In this document: one piece after another, positions 51,338 to 61,536 of the stretch
Position numbering within the stretch: the first letter of the stretch is position 1
Layout: each line of letters opens with the position of its first letter
Source of the DNA: CAWDBV01 sp963800705
Lineage (GTDB): Bacteria; Actinomycetota; Thermoleophilia; Solirubrobacterales; 70-9
NCBI GenBank assembly: GCA_963800705.1
Contig: CAWDBV010000001.1
Span: 175,081-239,080 of the forward strand
Length of the DNA: 64,000 nt
Direction: 5' to 3'
Made by a program: the position numbers and the translations under genes
Notes under the pieces: model-generated
Told to the model about the DNA's origin: nothing
Databases searched by the model: none
Seen by the model: only the letters and a program-made list of their open reading frames with translations

Positions 51338-51923
51338 CGCAGGACCTCCTCAGCTTCTCGATCGTCGCGGTGCAGCTTGGTGCCCGGCGTTGCTCTCGCT
51401 CGTGCCGATCACCTCGGCGATCTCGGCGTTGGAGAGCCCAGCGAAGTACTTGAGCGCGACCAGCTCCCGCTCGCGGCCGCTGAGCGGTCTCGATCGCCGG
51501 CGCTGCACGGTCCGCGCACGGCGATCGCGTCGCCGCCCGGTCGCGTCGCGCCGGGCTCGGCGGCCGGCTCGGCGTTCCTCGGGCAGCGGCGCGCTGCGGC
51601 AGCGGCGGCGCAGCTCGTCGAGCGCGGCGTTGCGGGCGATCCCGAACAGCCAGGCGCGCGGCGAGCCGCGTTCGGGATCGATCTGGCGGCGGCGGCGCCA
51701 GGCGCGCTCGAAGGCCTGCGCGGTGACCTCCTCGGCGGCCGAGCGGTCCCGGAGCAGTCCCGGCCGCGTAGGCGTAGACGTCGTCGCGGCTCGAGCGGTA
51801 GAGTGCTCGAAGCGCGTCCGTCGACGCTCCGCTCTCGGCGAGCGGCTGCGAGCGGTGCTGCGGTGGCACCGCAGGGGTGCTCAGGCCGTACGGGGGCCGC
51901 CACGGCGGTTTCATCACATACAC
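51324..51923 (-). pseudogene. ECF RNA polymerase sigma factor, frameshifted as given
   Basis: Joined frames give region 2 (DALRALYRSSRDDVYAYAAG, LLRDRSAAEEVTAQAFERAW, SPRAWLFGIARNAALDELRRR) and region 4 (ALKYFAGLSNAEIAEVIG, TKLHRTIEKLRRSC) of a SigE-like factor of about 190 residues. One clear single-base insertion (an A) lies near 51758-51763. Its end overlaps the DUF4349 gene, a typical sigma/anti-sigma pair. Confidence 0.78.
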
Positions 51924-51973
51924 GGTACTACGGGACGTGCGCGATCTCGCCGCATCGCGAGGATCGAGCGACG

Positions 51974-53301
51974 CTAGGCGGCCTCGAGCAATGGCCTCGA
52001 GCTCGGCGCTCGGCGGCCTCGGGCTCGAAGGCGGCGACGATCGACTCGGCGGTCACCGCGACGAGGCGGCGGAGGTCGGACTTGGAGATCGCCAGCGGCG
52101 GCATCAGCACCACGCGTCGCCGAGCGGGCGGACGATCACGCCGCGCCTGCGCGCCTCGAGCGTCACCCGGTGGCCGATGCGCTGCGCAGGGTCGTGCTCG
52201 CCGAGGTCGATCCCGACCATGAAGCCCGCAGCTGGCGCACCTCGGCGACCTCGTGCATCGCCTCGACGTCGCTCGAGCATGTCCTGCAAGAGCCGGATCT
52301 TCGGCTGCAGCCGGACGAGCGTGCGCTCCTGCTCGAAGACGTCGAGCGAGCCGAGCGCCGCCGCGCAGGCGAGCGGGTTGCCCGTGTAGGTGTGGCCGTG
52401 GAAGAAGGTCTTGAAGTCCTCGTGGGCGCCGAGGAAGGCCTCGTAGATCCGCTCGGTCGTCAGCGTCGCCGCCAGCGGCATGTAGCCGCCGGTGAGGCCC
52501 TTGGCGAGGCAGAGGAAGTCGGGGGCGACGCCCTCCTGCTCGCAGGCGAACATCGTCCCGGTGCGGCCGAAGCCGGTCGCGACCTCGTCGCAGATCAGCA
52601 GGATGCCGTGCCGGTCGCAGAGCTCGCGCACCGCGCGCAGATAGCCGGGCGGGTGGGTGAGCATTCCGGCGGCGCCCTGGACCAGCGGCTCGACGATGAC
52701 CGCGGCGATCTCCTCCTCGTGGCGGTCGAGCAGCCTCGCCATGCTCGTCGATGTCGCCGGGCTCGGCGCGGTGGGAGTCGAACAGCAGCGGCCCGAAGGC
52801 CTGCGTGGAAGAGGTCGATGCCCGCCGACCGAGACCGAACCGATCGTGTCGCCGTGGTAGGCGTCGCGCAGGCAGACGAACGAGGTCCGCCGCACGTGCT
52901 GGCCGCCGCGCTGCTGCCAGTACTGGAAGGCCATCTTCAGCGCGACCTCGACCGCGCGTCGAGCCCGAGTCCGAGTAGAAGACCCGGCTCGAGGCCGGCC
53001 GGGCGCGATCTCGACCAGCCGTCGCGCCAGCTCGGCCGCGCCGGGGTGGGCGAGGCCGAGCATCGTCGAGTGCGCGACCCGCTCGAGCTGCTCGCGGACC
53101 GCCGGCGTCGATCAGCGGGTGGCGATGGCCGTGGACGTTGCACCACAGCGACGAGACGCCGTCGAGGTAGCGGTTGCCCTCGGCGTCGATCAGCTCGGAG
53201 CCGTCGGCGCGCTCGATCATCGAGCGGCTCCTCCGCCGCCCAGTCCTGCATCTGCGTGAACGGGTGCCAGAGGTGATTCGGTTCGGCAGCGCCTCTCTCA
53301 T
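51974..53301 (-). pseudogene. bioA: Adenosylmethionine-8-amino-7-oxononanoate aminotransferase, frameshifted as given
   Basis: Converts KAPA to DAPA in biotin synthesis, using PLP. Joined frames cover the family: NHLWHPFTQMQDWA-like start, DAEGNRYLDGVSSLWCNVHGHRHP, SDSGSTAVEVALKMAFQYWQQ, RDAYHGDTIGSVSVGG, LLICDEVATGFGRTGTMFACE, LCLAKGLTGGYMPLAATLTT (PLP Lys), FFHGHTYTGNPLACAAAL and VLMPPLAISKSDLRRL. At least six frame changes. It is the last of the bioF-bioD-bioA series. Confidence 0.87.
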
Positions 53302-53316
53302 CCCGTGGCGGGGACC

Positions 53317-53951
53317 TTAGGCCGCGATCCGGCTGGAATCCCGGTCGAGCACCGGCAGTACCTCGACCGGAATCCCGGCGAGCGCCGCGATCGTGTCGCG
53401 GTTCGAGAGCTCGACCGGTGAGGGGTCGTCCGGCCACGGGGTGAGGACGATGGATCTGACCTCGAGTCCGGCGCCGCGCGCGGCTTCGACGGTCAGCAGG
53501 GTGTGGTTGATCGTCCCGAGCCCGGGCGAGGCGGCGATGACGACGGGGAGATCGAGGTCGCGCGCGAAGTCGCGGACCAGATAGCCGGGCGTCAGCGGCA
53601 CCAGGAACCCCCCGACGCCCTCGCAGACGAGGAAATCGGCGCCCTCGGCGGCTCTGTGGGCGCCAGCGAGCAGCCGCTTTGGATCGATCAGCTCGCCGGC
53701 GAGCTCGGCGGCGAGGTGGGGGGAGGCGGGCGGTCCGTAGCGGTAGGGGGAGATCTCGTCGTCGGACTGCGCGGAGCCGGCGGCGCGGCGGAGCAGGTGG
53801 TGGTCGGGCTCGCCCTGATCGTCAAGGCCACTGACGGCGGGCTTGAAGACGGCCACCTTCTCGCCCGCGTCAGCGCGAGTGCGCGCGATCGCCGCCGCGA
53901 CCACGGTCTTGCCGACCTCGGTCCCGGTCCCGGTGACTAAAACCCCGCGCA

Positions 53952-53952
<1 letters not shown>
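53317..53952 (-). CDS. bioD: Dethiobiotin synthetase
   Basis: Closes the ureido ring using CO2 and ATP. 211 residues from MRGVLVTGTGTEVGKT (P-loop). KPAVSGLD, CEGVGGFLVPLTPGYLVRDFARDLDLPVVIAASPGLGTINHTLLTVEAARGAG are diagnostic. It is one of the few intact frames in this part of the window. The ATG overlaps the bioF stop (TGATG); bioA starts 15 bases after its end. Confidence 0.94.
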
Positions 53953-54980
<1,028 letters not shown>

Positions 54981-54984
54981 GCTT

Positions 54985-55137
54985 CCCGCGGCCGACCGGC
55001 TCTGTGCGCGGATCGCGATCTTCGACCACGGCCGGATCGTGGCTGAAGGCACGCCGGGTGAGCTGAAATCCGCGACGAGCGCGGCGACGCTCGAGGACGC
55101 CTACCTGCACTCGACCGGCCGGACCCTGGAGGTGCGG
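54985..55137 (+). pseudogene. ABC transporter ATPase, C-terminal fragment
   Basis: Only the end of the protein is present: ADRLCARIAIFDHGRIVAEGTPGELKSA, then ATLEDAYLHSTGRTLEVR, the typical end of DrrA-like drug-export ATPases. Walker A, signature and Walker B are missing. The fragment begins exactly where bioF similarity ends. One base shift near 55135 would make it stop at the ATGA of the permease start. Confidence 0.75.
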
Positions 55138-55138
55138 C

Positions 55139-55773
55139 ATGAGCTCGGCGACCTGGCTGCTGACGCGACGCACACTGATCCAGTTCCCGCGCAACCCGAT
55201 GGTGCTGGGTTTCTCGGTCGCTCCGGTGCTGATGATGTTCGTGGTCTTCGGCGCGCTGACCCGCTACCTGCACAAGCTGTTGACGATGACCGGGTCTCGA
55301 TCGGGGCGATCATGGCCGGCCGGCTGCTGGCCGACGGCGCCCGACTGTTCGTGCAGGGCGGAGCGGTGCTGCTGCTGGCGATCGCGCTGGGCGCCGAGAT
55401 CGCGAGCGGGGTCGCCGGCGCGCTGCTGATGCTGCTGATCGGGAAGCTGTTCGGGATCGTCACCTTCGGGGTGCTGACCGCGAACCTCGGCGCTGAAGAC
55501 CAAGGACCCGCAGGCCGTGCAGGCGATCTTTCCGATGGCGTTCCTGCTGATCTCTTGACGACCGCCTATCAGACCACCGAGCAGGTGCCAAGCGGTGTGC
55601 TGCGTGCGGTCATCTCGGTCGACCCGACCGAGTACGTGTTGCGCGCGATGCGTGATCTGACGCTGACCGGCTTCGAGTGGGACTCGATCGGCTTGGCGTT
55701 CGCGGTGATCGTCGGGCTCGGGCTCGTCGGCCTGCCGCTGACGATCCGCAACTATCGCTCGGTCTACGGCTGA
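55139..55773 (+). pseudogene. ABC-2 type permease, internal deletion and frameshift
   Basis: DrrB-like export permease. It starts SSATWLLTRRTLIQFPRNPMVLGFSVAPVLMMFVVFGALTRYL, then jumps to KLLTMT near 55285. A change of frame follows, then SIGAIMAGRLLADGARLFVQGGAVLLLAIALGAEI, LLMLLIGKLFGIVTFGVLTANL, and PTEYVLRAMRDLTLTGFEWDSIGLAFAVIVGLGLV. Relatives have about 40 more residues between FGAL and the KLL helix. Another shift lies near 55510. Confidence 0.75.
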
Positions 55774-56014
55774 GCGCAGGTCCCGCAGCCCGCGCCTCTG
55801 GACCGGACGTCGGTGACGCGCCGGCGCCGGTCCAACTCGACGTGGCAGCACTCGGGCACGAGCTCTCGGAGCTGGCGACGCCCCGTTGCACGCGGGCCTT
55901 CACCTCCTGGGCGATGTCCTCGGCGTCTTCGCGGCTGCGCACCCGACGCGTGACGTAGCTCAGGACGCGGTCGTGCAGCTCCCGGCGCGTCCGAGCGGGA
56001 GTGAGGCTGGACAC
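55764..56014 (-). pseudogene. ECF sigma factor with Cys tail, middle missing
   Basis: The start reads SSLTPARTRRELHDRVLSYVTRRVRSREDAEDIAQEV, the region-2 opening of a SigZ-like ECF factor. In another frame the end reads RELVPECCHVELDRRRRVTDVRSRGAGCGTCAQP, the Cys-rich tail of the same group. About 100 residues carrying the rest of regions 2 and 4 are missing between them (join near 55870). It lies downstream of arsM. Confidence 0.62.
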
Positions 56015-56020
56015 GTGGGC

Positions 56021-56914
56021 CTACTGGGGGATGCGGGCGCGGATGATGGCCGAGCTGGCGTGCTCGTGCACGCGGTGCGTCGGACGGATCTCGATGTCGT
56101 GGAAGCCGGCGGCGGTGAGGCCGAAGCGGAACTCGTCCTCGGTGAGCGCGCCGGCGATGCAGCCCGTGTAGGCGGCCATGTCGGCGCGGGTGGCGTCGTC
56201 CATGTCGGGATCGGCGATGACGTCGGAGACGGCGAAGCGCCCGCCGGCGCGGAGCACGCGCGCGGCTTCGGCGAGCACGCGCGGCTTGTCGGCGGAGAGG
56301 TTGAGCACGCAGTTGGAGACGATCACGTCGACCGAGTCGTCGGCGAGCGGGATCTCTTCGATGTAGCCCTTGACGAACTCGACGTTGGTCATGCCGGCTT
56401 CGGCGGCGTTGGCGCGGGCGAGGTCGAGCATCTCGTCGGTCATGTCGAGGCCGATCGCCTTGCCGGTGCTGCCGACGCGGCGGGCGCTGATGAGCACGTC
56501 GGCGCCGGCGCCCGAGCCGAGGTCGAGCACCGTCTCGCCCTCGTGCAGATCGGCGACGGCGGTCGGCACGCCGCAGCCGAGCGATGCTTCGACGGCGGTC
56601 GCGGTCGCGCCGTCGGTCTCGGCGTCGGCGTAGAGGACGGAGCCGAAGACCTGCGCGCCGGAGGCGTCGGTCGTGCTGACCGGGACCGCAGCCGCACGAG
56701 ACGCCCTGGCCGGCGGCTACGGCGCGGGCGGCCTCGGCGTAGCGCTCGCGCACGGTCTCGCGGATGTCGGGCTCGGCTGCCGGCCGAGCAGCCGCACGTC
56801 CCGCCGGCGGCTGACGCGTCGCAGCACGCGGCCTTCTCGGACGGTGCGACAGCAGCTGGTCTGCGCCACGGGCGAGCAGCACGCCGAGGGCGGGATCGGT
56901 GATCAGGTCAGCCA
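56021..56914 (-). pseudogene. arsM: Arsenite S-adenosylmethyltransferase, frameshifted near its start as given
   Basis: Methylates As(III) using SAM. A long intact part reads VADLHEGETVLDLGSGAGADVLISARRVG (SAM site), GYIEEIPLADDSVDVIVSNCVLNLSADKP and YTGCIAGALTEDEFRFGLTAAGF, with the arsenic-binding Cys in SNCVLNL and TGCIAGAL. Upstream pieces ETVRERYAEAARAVAAG and SCGCG also fit. Frame changes lie between about 56570 and 56730. The ATG at 56914 overlaps the end of arsR, so arsR-arsM form an operon. Confidence 0.85.
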
Positions 56915-57244
56915 TGACGAGAGCTCCTCGGTGGCGTTGGGGGCGAGCGAGTAGTAGGCCCAGCGGTGGCGGCGCTCGACCGTGACGAGGCCGGCGTCGA
57001 CGAGCTTGCGCAGGTGATGGGAGAGCAGCGACTGCTTGATGTCGAACAGCGCGACCAACTCGCACTGACACACCGGCTCCGGGCTGCGCCGCAACACGTC
57101 GACGACGTGCACGCGAACGGGCTCGGACAGCGCCTTGGCCACGGCGGCGCAGACGTTCGGCGTCGAGCGAGCGGCGCAGCCCGACCGGCGGCGCGCAACA
57201 GTCGGCGGCGGCCGGGCCCGGGAGCAGGGAAGTGGAGCCGTCAT
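56903..57244 (-). CDS. arsR: ArsR-family metalloregulator 1
   Basis: A 113-residue repressor in one open frame. The winged helix reads AVAKALSEPVRVHVVDVLRRSPEPVCQCELVALFDIKQSLLSHHLRKLVDAGLVTVERRHRWAYYSLAPNA. The CxC in PVCQCEL is the usual As(III)/Sb(III) sensor. The first 30 residues are poorly conserved and might be frameshifted. Its start codon sits inside the palindrome at 57242-57264, which is probably its own operator. Confidence 0.9.
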   Translation of the reverse strand: MTAPLPCSRARPPPTVARRRSGCAARSTPNVCAAVAKALSEPVRVHVVDVLRRSPEPVCQCELVALFDIKQSLLSHHLRKLVDAGLVTVERRHRWAYYSLAPNATEELSSWLT

Positions 57245-57264
57245 ATCAACGATCGTTGCGTATG
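57242..57264. promoter_or_regulatory. Probable ArsR operator 1
   Basis: CAACGATCGTTG (57247-57258) is a perfect 12-base palindrome, with CATA/TATG arms completing a 23-base near-palindrome. Its position at the start of arsR 1 fits autoregulation. Confidence 0.6.
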
Positions 57265-57291
57265 ACCGATACCGCTCAGGTCGCCGTCTGT

Positions 57292-57712
57292 CTACGCGGC
57301 GCGAGGCCGGCGGGCGTGAAGGGTCGTCTCGAAGTCGTCGCGTTCGGCGTAGCGCTTGACGGTGCGCGCGGCGCGGTCGGCGAGCGTCGAGGCGAGCGGG
57401 CCGACCAGCGCCCAGGCATCGAGGAGCCGAACGCGGGCGCGTCTCGTCGGTCGCGCTGAAGCTGGGTGGCGATCGTGAGCCAGGCGCCGTCCTCGGCCGC
57501 TCCGGGCTCGACGCGATATCGACGTCGACTTCGATCGTGCCGTCGTGCCGTCCTGCTGCCAGCTGAGCCCGCCCGGCCGCACCGTGACGCGGTCGCCGAG
57601 GCCGAGCTCGCCGCAGTGCCCGCAGCGCGGGCGCGGCGAGATCGACGGCGATCGCCGCGGCACGTCTCGCCGACGGTGCGTCGATGGCGATCGTGAGCGA
57701 GTTGGTGATCAC
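57292..57712 (-). pseudogene. SRPBCC-like small protein, frameshifted as given
   Basis: Joined frames give about 135 residues: VITNSLTIAIDAPSA, then GELGLGDRVTVRPGGLSWQQDGT, IEVDVDIASSP, AAEDGAWLTIATQ and the better part RVRLLDAWALVGPLASTLADRAARTVKRYAERDDFE. The pattern resembles SRPBCC/cyclase-like proteins. Ligand unknown. The GTG start overlaps the stop of the FAD oxidase (GTGA). Confidence 0.5.
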
Positions 57713-59169
57713 GTGCGCAGGCGGGCGGTGGCGGTCGAGCTCGATGACCTCGGCCTCCGGCGGGATCGAGTGGTTGGCGCGGAAGCGACCGTGCGGGATC
57801 GATCGCGCGCTTGACGGCCTGCAGGCGCCGATAGGTGTCCTCGGCCGAAGAGCCGGCGCCGGGTCGACGCGCTGCTCGGTGAAATTGAAGTACAGCCCCG
57901 AGGCGTGCGCGCGAACGGCTCGCAGCATGGCGTCGAGGTGCTGAGCGCACGCGCCGTTCGGCCGGCTCGTCGTCGGCGTCACGCCGACGCCGAAGAGCAG
58001 GTACTCGCCGGGCATCGTCGCGAGCGCGCCGGGCGTGCGGCTGGGCGCGGCCCATCGCGCCGCCGAGGTGCCGGATCTCGACGCTGACCAGCGGCCGAGC
58101 CCGAGCCCGGGCCGACCGCGTCGACGAGGGCGTCGATCGCCTCGGTCGAGAGCTCGCCGAGCACGAGGTGGTCGGTCGACGTAGGGCAGCGGGTCGCGTC
58201 GGGTCCATGTGGATCTCGGCAGAGCCCGACCGGCGGCGATCATCGCGAAGGTGTCGAGCGCCGGGCCGAGCTCGCGCAGCGGGCGCAGGATGCTCGCGCG
58301 CCCTCCGCCTCGCCGCCGATGTGGAAGGCCTCGACGATCGCGAACGAGCTGCCGCGCAGCGGCTCGCGGGCACGTCCGGGAGCGGCGGGAACTGGAGGAT
58401 GCGGCCGACCGAGGTCGTCTCCTCGGGCACCGTCTCGGTCCACTCGTGCCAGGCGTGCAGGACCTCGGCGGAGCGCTCCCAGGGGAAGAAGAGCACGCCG
58501 GCGTAGAGCTCGGGCATGATCGGGAAGAGGCGGACTCGAGGCTGGTGACGACGCCGAAGTTGCCGCCGCCGCCGCGCAGCGCCCAGAACAGCTCCGGCTC
58601 GTGGTCGGCGTCGACGCGGCGCGAGCGCGCCGTCGGCGGTGACGAGCTCGAACGCCGGTGACGCTGTTGGCGGCGAGCCCGTGCTTGCGGCCGTACCAGC
58701 CGACGCCGCCGCCGATCGCGTAGCCGGCGATGCTGACGTCGGGGGTCGAGCCGTGCAGCGCGGCGAGGCCGAGCTCGGAGGCGTGCGGCACGACGTCCTC
58801 CCACTTGGCGCCGGCGCCGACGCGCGCGCGCGCCGCCCGGGCTCGATCTGCGACCTCGCGCATGCGGTCGGTGCGCAGCAGGATCGTGCCCTCGAGCGAG
58901 CCGAGCGGCTCGGCGTTGTGGCCGGTGCGCTGCGGCACGATCTGCAGGCCGTGCTCGCCGGCGAAGGCGACGATGGCGCGCACGTCGTGCGCGTTCTCGG
59001 GGAGCGCGATCAGGGCGGGCGCTGGTCGAGGCGGGTGTTGAAGACGCCGCGGGCGTCGTCCCAGCCGGCGTCGCCGGCCGCGAGGATCGCGCCGCGCAAC
59101 GCGTGCGCGCAAGCGCGCTCGCGTCGCGCGATGCGGACCGGTCCGTTGAAGGTCGTGCGTTGTCGTCAT
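57709..59169 (-). pseudogene. FAD-linked oxidase (BBE type), frameshifted as given
   Basis: About 465 residues when joined. FAD-binding part: LIALPENAHDVRAIVAFAGEHGLQIVPQRTGHNAEPLGSLEGTILLRTDRM, then AALHGSTPDVSIAGYAIGGGVGWYGRKHGLAANSVTG, ELFWALRGGGGNFGVVTSLE, MPELYAGVLFFPWERSAEVLHAWHEWT and the C-terminal GLYFNFTEQR, HGRFRANHSIPP. This is the vanillyl-oxidase/BBE fold. At least seven frame changes. It is divergent from a Cys-tailed sigma gene; a link to arsenic is only positional. Confidence 0.82.
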
Positions 59170-59274
59170 CGCGGTCTCTGTTCGGGTCGTTCACGCGTCC
59201 AGGACGCGCGCGCTCGCAGAAGGACGCAAACTCGCCGCGCTTGTCCGCGACGGCCGGTGAGATGCTCCGGCGCG

Positions 59275-59869
59275 ATGGAGAGCAAGACGTGCTGTGGGCT
59301 GCGAGCGCCGAGGACTGCCGCTGCCACACGGACGCCGCGCTGATCGCCGAGGCCGTGCGCGCCTTCGTCGCGCGCCGGGTGCGCCGCGTCCGCAGGACGC
59401 CGAGGACGTCACCCAGGACGCGCTGCTGCGCCTCTACCGCAGCGCTGACTCGCTGCGCGACGAGCAGGCGCTGCAGGCCTGGATGTACCGGATCGCCGAG
59501 AACGCGGTCGTCGACCACTACCGCGCGCTCCGGGCAGCGGCCCGGAGCCGGTGGACCCGACGACGTGGCGCAGCAGCCACCGCCGACGAGCGTCGAGGAG
59601 CCGCGCGCCGACGCGGAGCTGGCCGCGTGCCTGGCGCCGCTGCTCGCGCGGCTCCCCGATGACTACCGGACCGCGCTGGAGCTGACGGACCTCGGGCGAG
59701 CTCACCCAGGAGCAGGCCGCGGCCCAGCTCGGGATCTCGACGTCGGGCATGAAGTCGCGCGTGCAGCGCGGGCGGCGCATGCTGCGCACCGAGGTCGGGC
59801 GCTGCTGCCGGGTCGAGCTCGACGCGCGCGGCGCGCTCGCCGACGCCGCGCTGCGCGCTGACGCCTGCT
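59275..59869 (+). pseudogene. ECF sigma factor with Cys-rich ends, frameshifted as given
   Basis: SigZ-like ECF factor, about 195 residues from the ATG at 59275. Joined frames: LIAEAVRAFVARRV, DAEDVTQDALLRLYRSADSLRDEQALQAWMYRIAENAVVDHYRALRAAAR (region 2), LAPLLARLPDDYRTALELTDLGELTQEQAAAQLGISTSGMKSRVQRGRRMLR (region 4). The end GRCCRVELDARGALADAALRADAC matches the Cys tail of the fragment at 55764-56014. The N-terminal 20 residues also contain Cys in more than one frame. Confidence 0.75.
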
Positions 59870-59898
59870 GAGCGACGCGCCCCGATACTGGGCGGATT

Positions 59899-61079
59899 CC
59901 CGGCTCCCGGCGAGCCGAAGCGCTGCTGATCGCGGCGCTGTGCTTGATCGTCACCGTCGCCTACGGCGCGCTGTTCTACGGCTTCGCGGTGCTGATCACC
60001 GAGCCCGCAGCCGGCGGGGAGTTCTCGCGCGCGCTGCTGTCGGCGCGCCTACGGCGGCGCGGTGCATCACCGGCGGGCTGGCCGCGATCCCGGTCGGCCG
60101 CGATCGCGGACCGGCACGGGGCGCGCTGGCTGATGGCCGCGGCGCGCGCTGCTGCGGCGCCGCCGGGCTGCTCCTGTTCGCGGCGGCGCAGGAGGGCTGG
60201 CAGGTCTTGCGGCGTGGTGGCTGCTGCTCGGGCCGGCGACGGCGATGTGCTTCTACGAGCCGGCCTACGTCGCGATCCAGCAGGCGTTCGCGCCGACCGA
60301 CGGCCGCAGGCGATCGCCGCGCTGACCCTGGCCGCGGGGCTCTCGGGGCCGATCTTCACGCCGCTGACCGGCGGGCTGGTCGACGCGCTCGGCTGGCGCG
60401 ACACGACCCGCGTGCTGGCCGGCTGCGTGGCGCTAGCGGCGCCGATCGCGCTGCTGGTGCGGACGCGACCGCAGCCCAGCGGCGCGCGGGCAACGGTCTG
60501 ACGACCCGATCTGAGCGCCGTTTCGCAGCCCGCGGCTGCTGGTCTTCACGCTCGGGGCGATCCTGGCCTACGGTGCGGTCGAGGCGATCGTCATCCACCG
60601 CGTCGCGCGCTTTCAGGAGCTCGGCTTCAGCCTCGGCACGGTGACGCTGTGGGCCGCCATCTCCGGGCCTGGCGACGCTGCCCGGGCGCCTCGTGCTGCC
60701 GCTGCTGGCCAAGCGCTGGCCGGCCACGTCGCTGCTCGCCGGCGTCATCGGCGGTGATCGCGCTCTCGACCGCACTGATGATCACCGGTGACAGCTACGC
60801 GCAGATGGTCGCTGTCGTTCCTGCTGTTCGGCCTGGTCTTCGGCGCCGCGCTGCCGCTGCGCGCGATCGTCATGGGCGAGTGGATCACCACCGCGATCTT
60901 CGGGGCCGTGATGGGCGTGCAGGCGGCAGCGATGGCGCTCGGCCGAGCCGGGCCTCCCCGCACTGACCGGCGGGCTGCACGACCTGCTGGACGGCTACGC
61001 GGTCGCGATGGCGATCCTCGCCGGGCTGCTGTTCGCCGCGGCGCTGCTGTTCGCCTGGTGCGCGAAGGCGCAGGCGTGA
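59899..61079 (+). pseudogene. MFS transporter 1, frameshifted as given
   Basis: Twelve-helix major facilitator. Joined frames: ALLIAALCLIVTVAYGALFYGFAVLITEPAAGGEFSRALLS, VGRIADRHGARWLM (loop 2-3 motif), MCFYEPAYVAIQQAF, IAALTLAAGLSGPIFTPLTGGLVDALGWRDT, VEAIVIHRVARFQELGF, AAISGLATLPGRLVLPLLAKRWP, GAALPLRAIVMGEWITTAIFGAVMGVQAA. Insertions lie near 60052, 60073 and 60103 among others. The start is unclear. It converges on arsR 2; substrate could be an arsenical. Confidence 0.75.
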
Positions 61080-61082
61080 GCC

Positions 61083-61432
61083 TCAGGCGCGCGAGCGCCG
61101 GCGCCCGGAGCAGGCCGCGGACGCGCTCCAGCGCCCCGTCGGCGAGGCTGAAGTAGGCGAACGAGCCGCGCTTCTCGCGCTGCGACGATGCCGGCGTCGA
61201 GCAGCTGCTTGAGGTGGTAGCTGACCGTCGACTGCTTGAGGCCGAGCAGCTCCTCGAAGTCGCACACGCAGACCGCCTCGCCGCCGGCGGAGAGCAGGCG
61301 GTTGAGGATCTTCACGCGATGGCGGTCGGCGAGCGCCTTGAAGACGCGCTCGAGCTCGATCGACCTCGTCCTCGCTCAGGCTGTGCAGCGCCGAGCGGGG
61401 CGCAGCACTGGATCACGGGGAGCGACGGTCAT
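61083..61432 (-). pseudogene. arsR: ArsR-family metalloregulator 2, frameshifted as given
   Basis: Joined frames from the ATG at 61432: TVAPRDPVIQCCAPLGAA, IELERVFKALADRHRVKILNRLLSAGGEAVCVCDFEELLGLKQSTVSYHLKQLLDAGIVAAREA, then FAYFSLADGALERVRGLL. Sensor candidates are the N-terminal CC and the CVCDF pair. It is divergent from the flavoprotein gene, with a palindrome between them. Confidence 0.82.
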
Positions 61433-61494
61433 GCGACGACAGCATATCGAAAAAACTTGATCTCCTCGGAGAAGTTCGCTACGGTCCCGGCATC

Positions 61495-61514
61495 GCATCG
61501 AAAATCTTCGATGC
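61495..61514. promoter_or_regulatory. Probable ArsR operator 2
   Basis: GCATCGAA-AATC-TTCGATGC, a perfect 8+4+8 palindrome, between arsR 2 and the divergent flavoprotein gene and 23 bases before its GTG. A weaker related site (ATCGAA-AAAA-CTTGAT) lies at about 61446-61461. Confidence 0.7.
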
Positions 61515-61536
61515 CTTTCGCTGAGGAGCGCTGACC

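Noticed and set aside
56903..59518. An 871-codon minus-strand frame across arsR and the FAD oxidase as one fusion protein
   Set aside because: The long frame is a product of GC-rich codon bias; only its last 113 codons (arsR) and scattered oxidase segments are meaningful.
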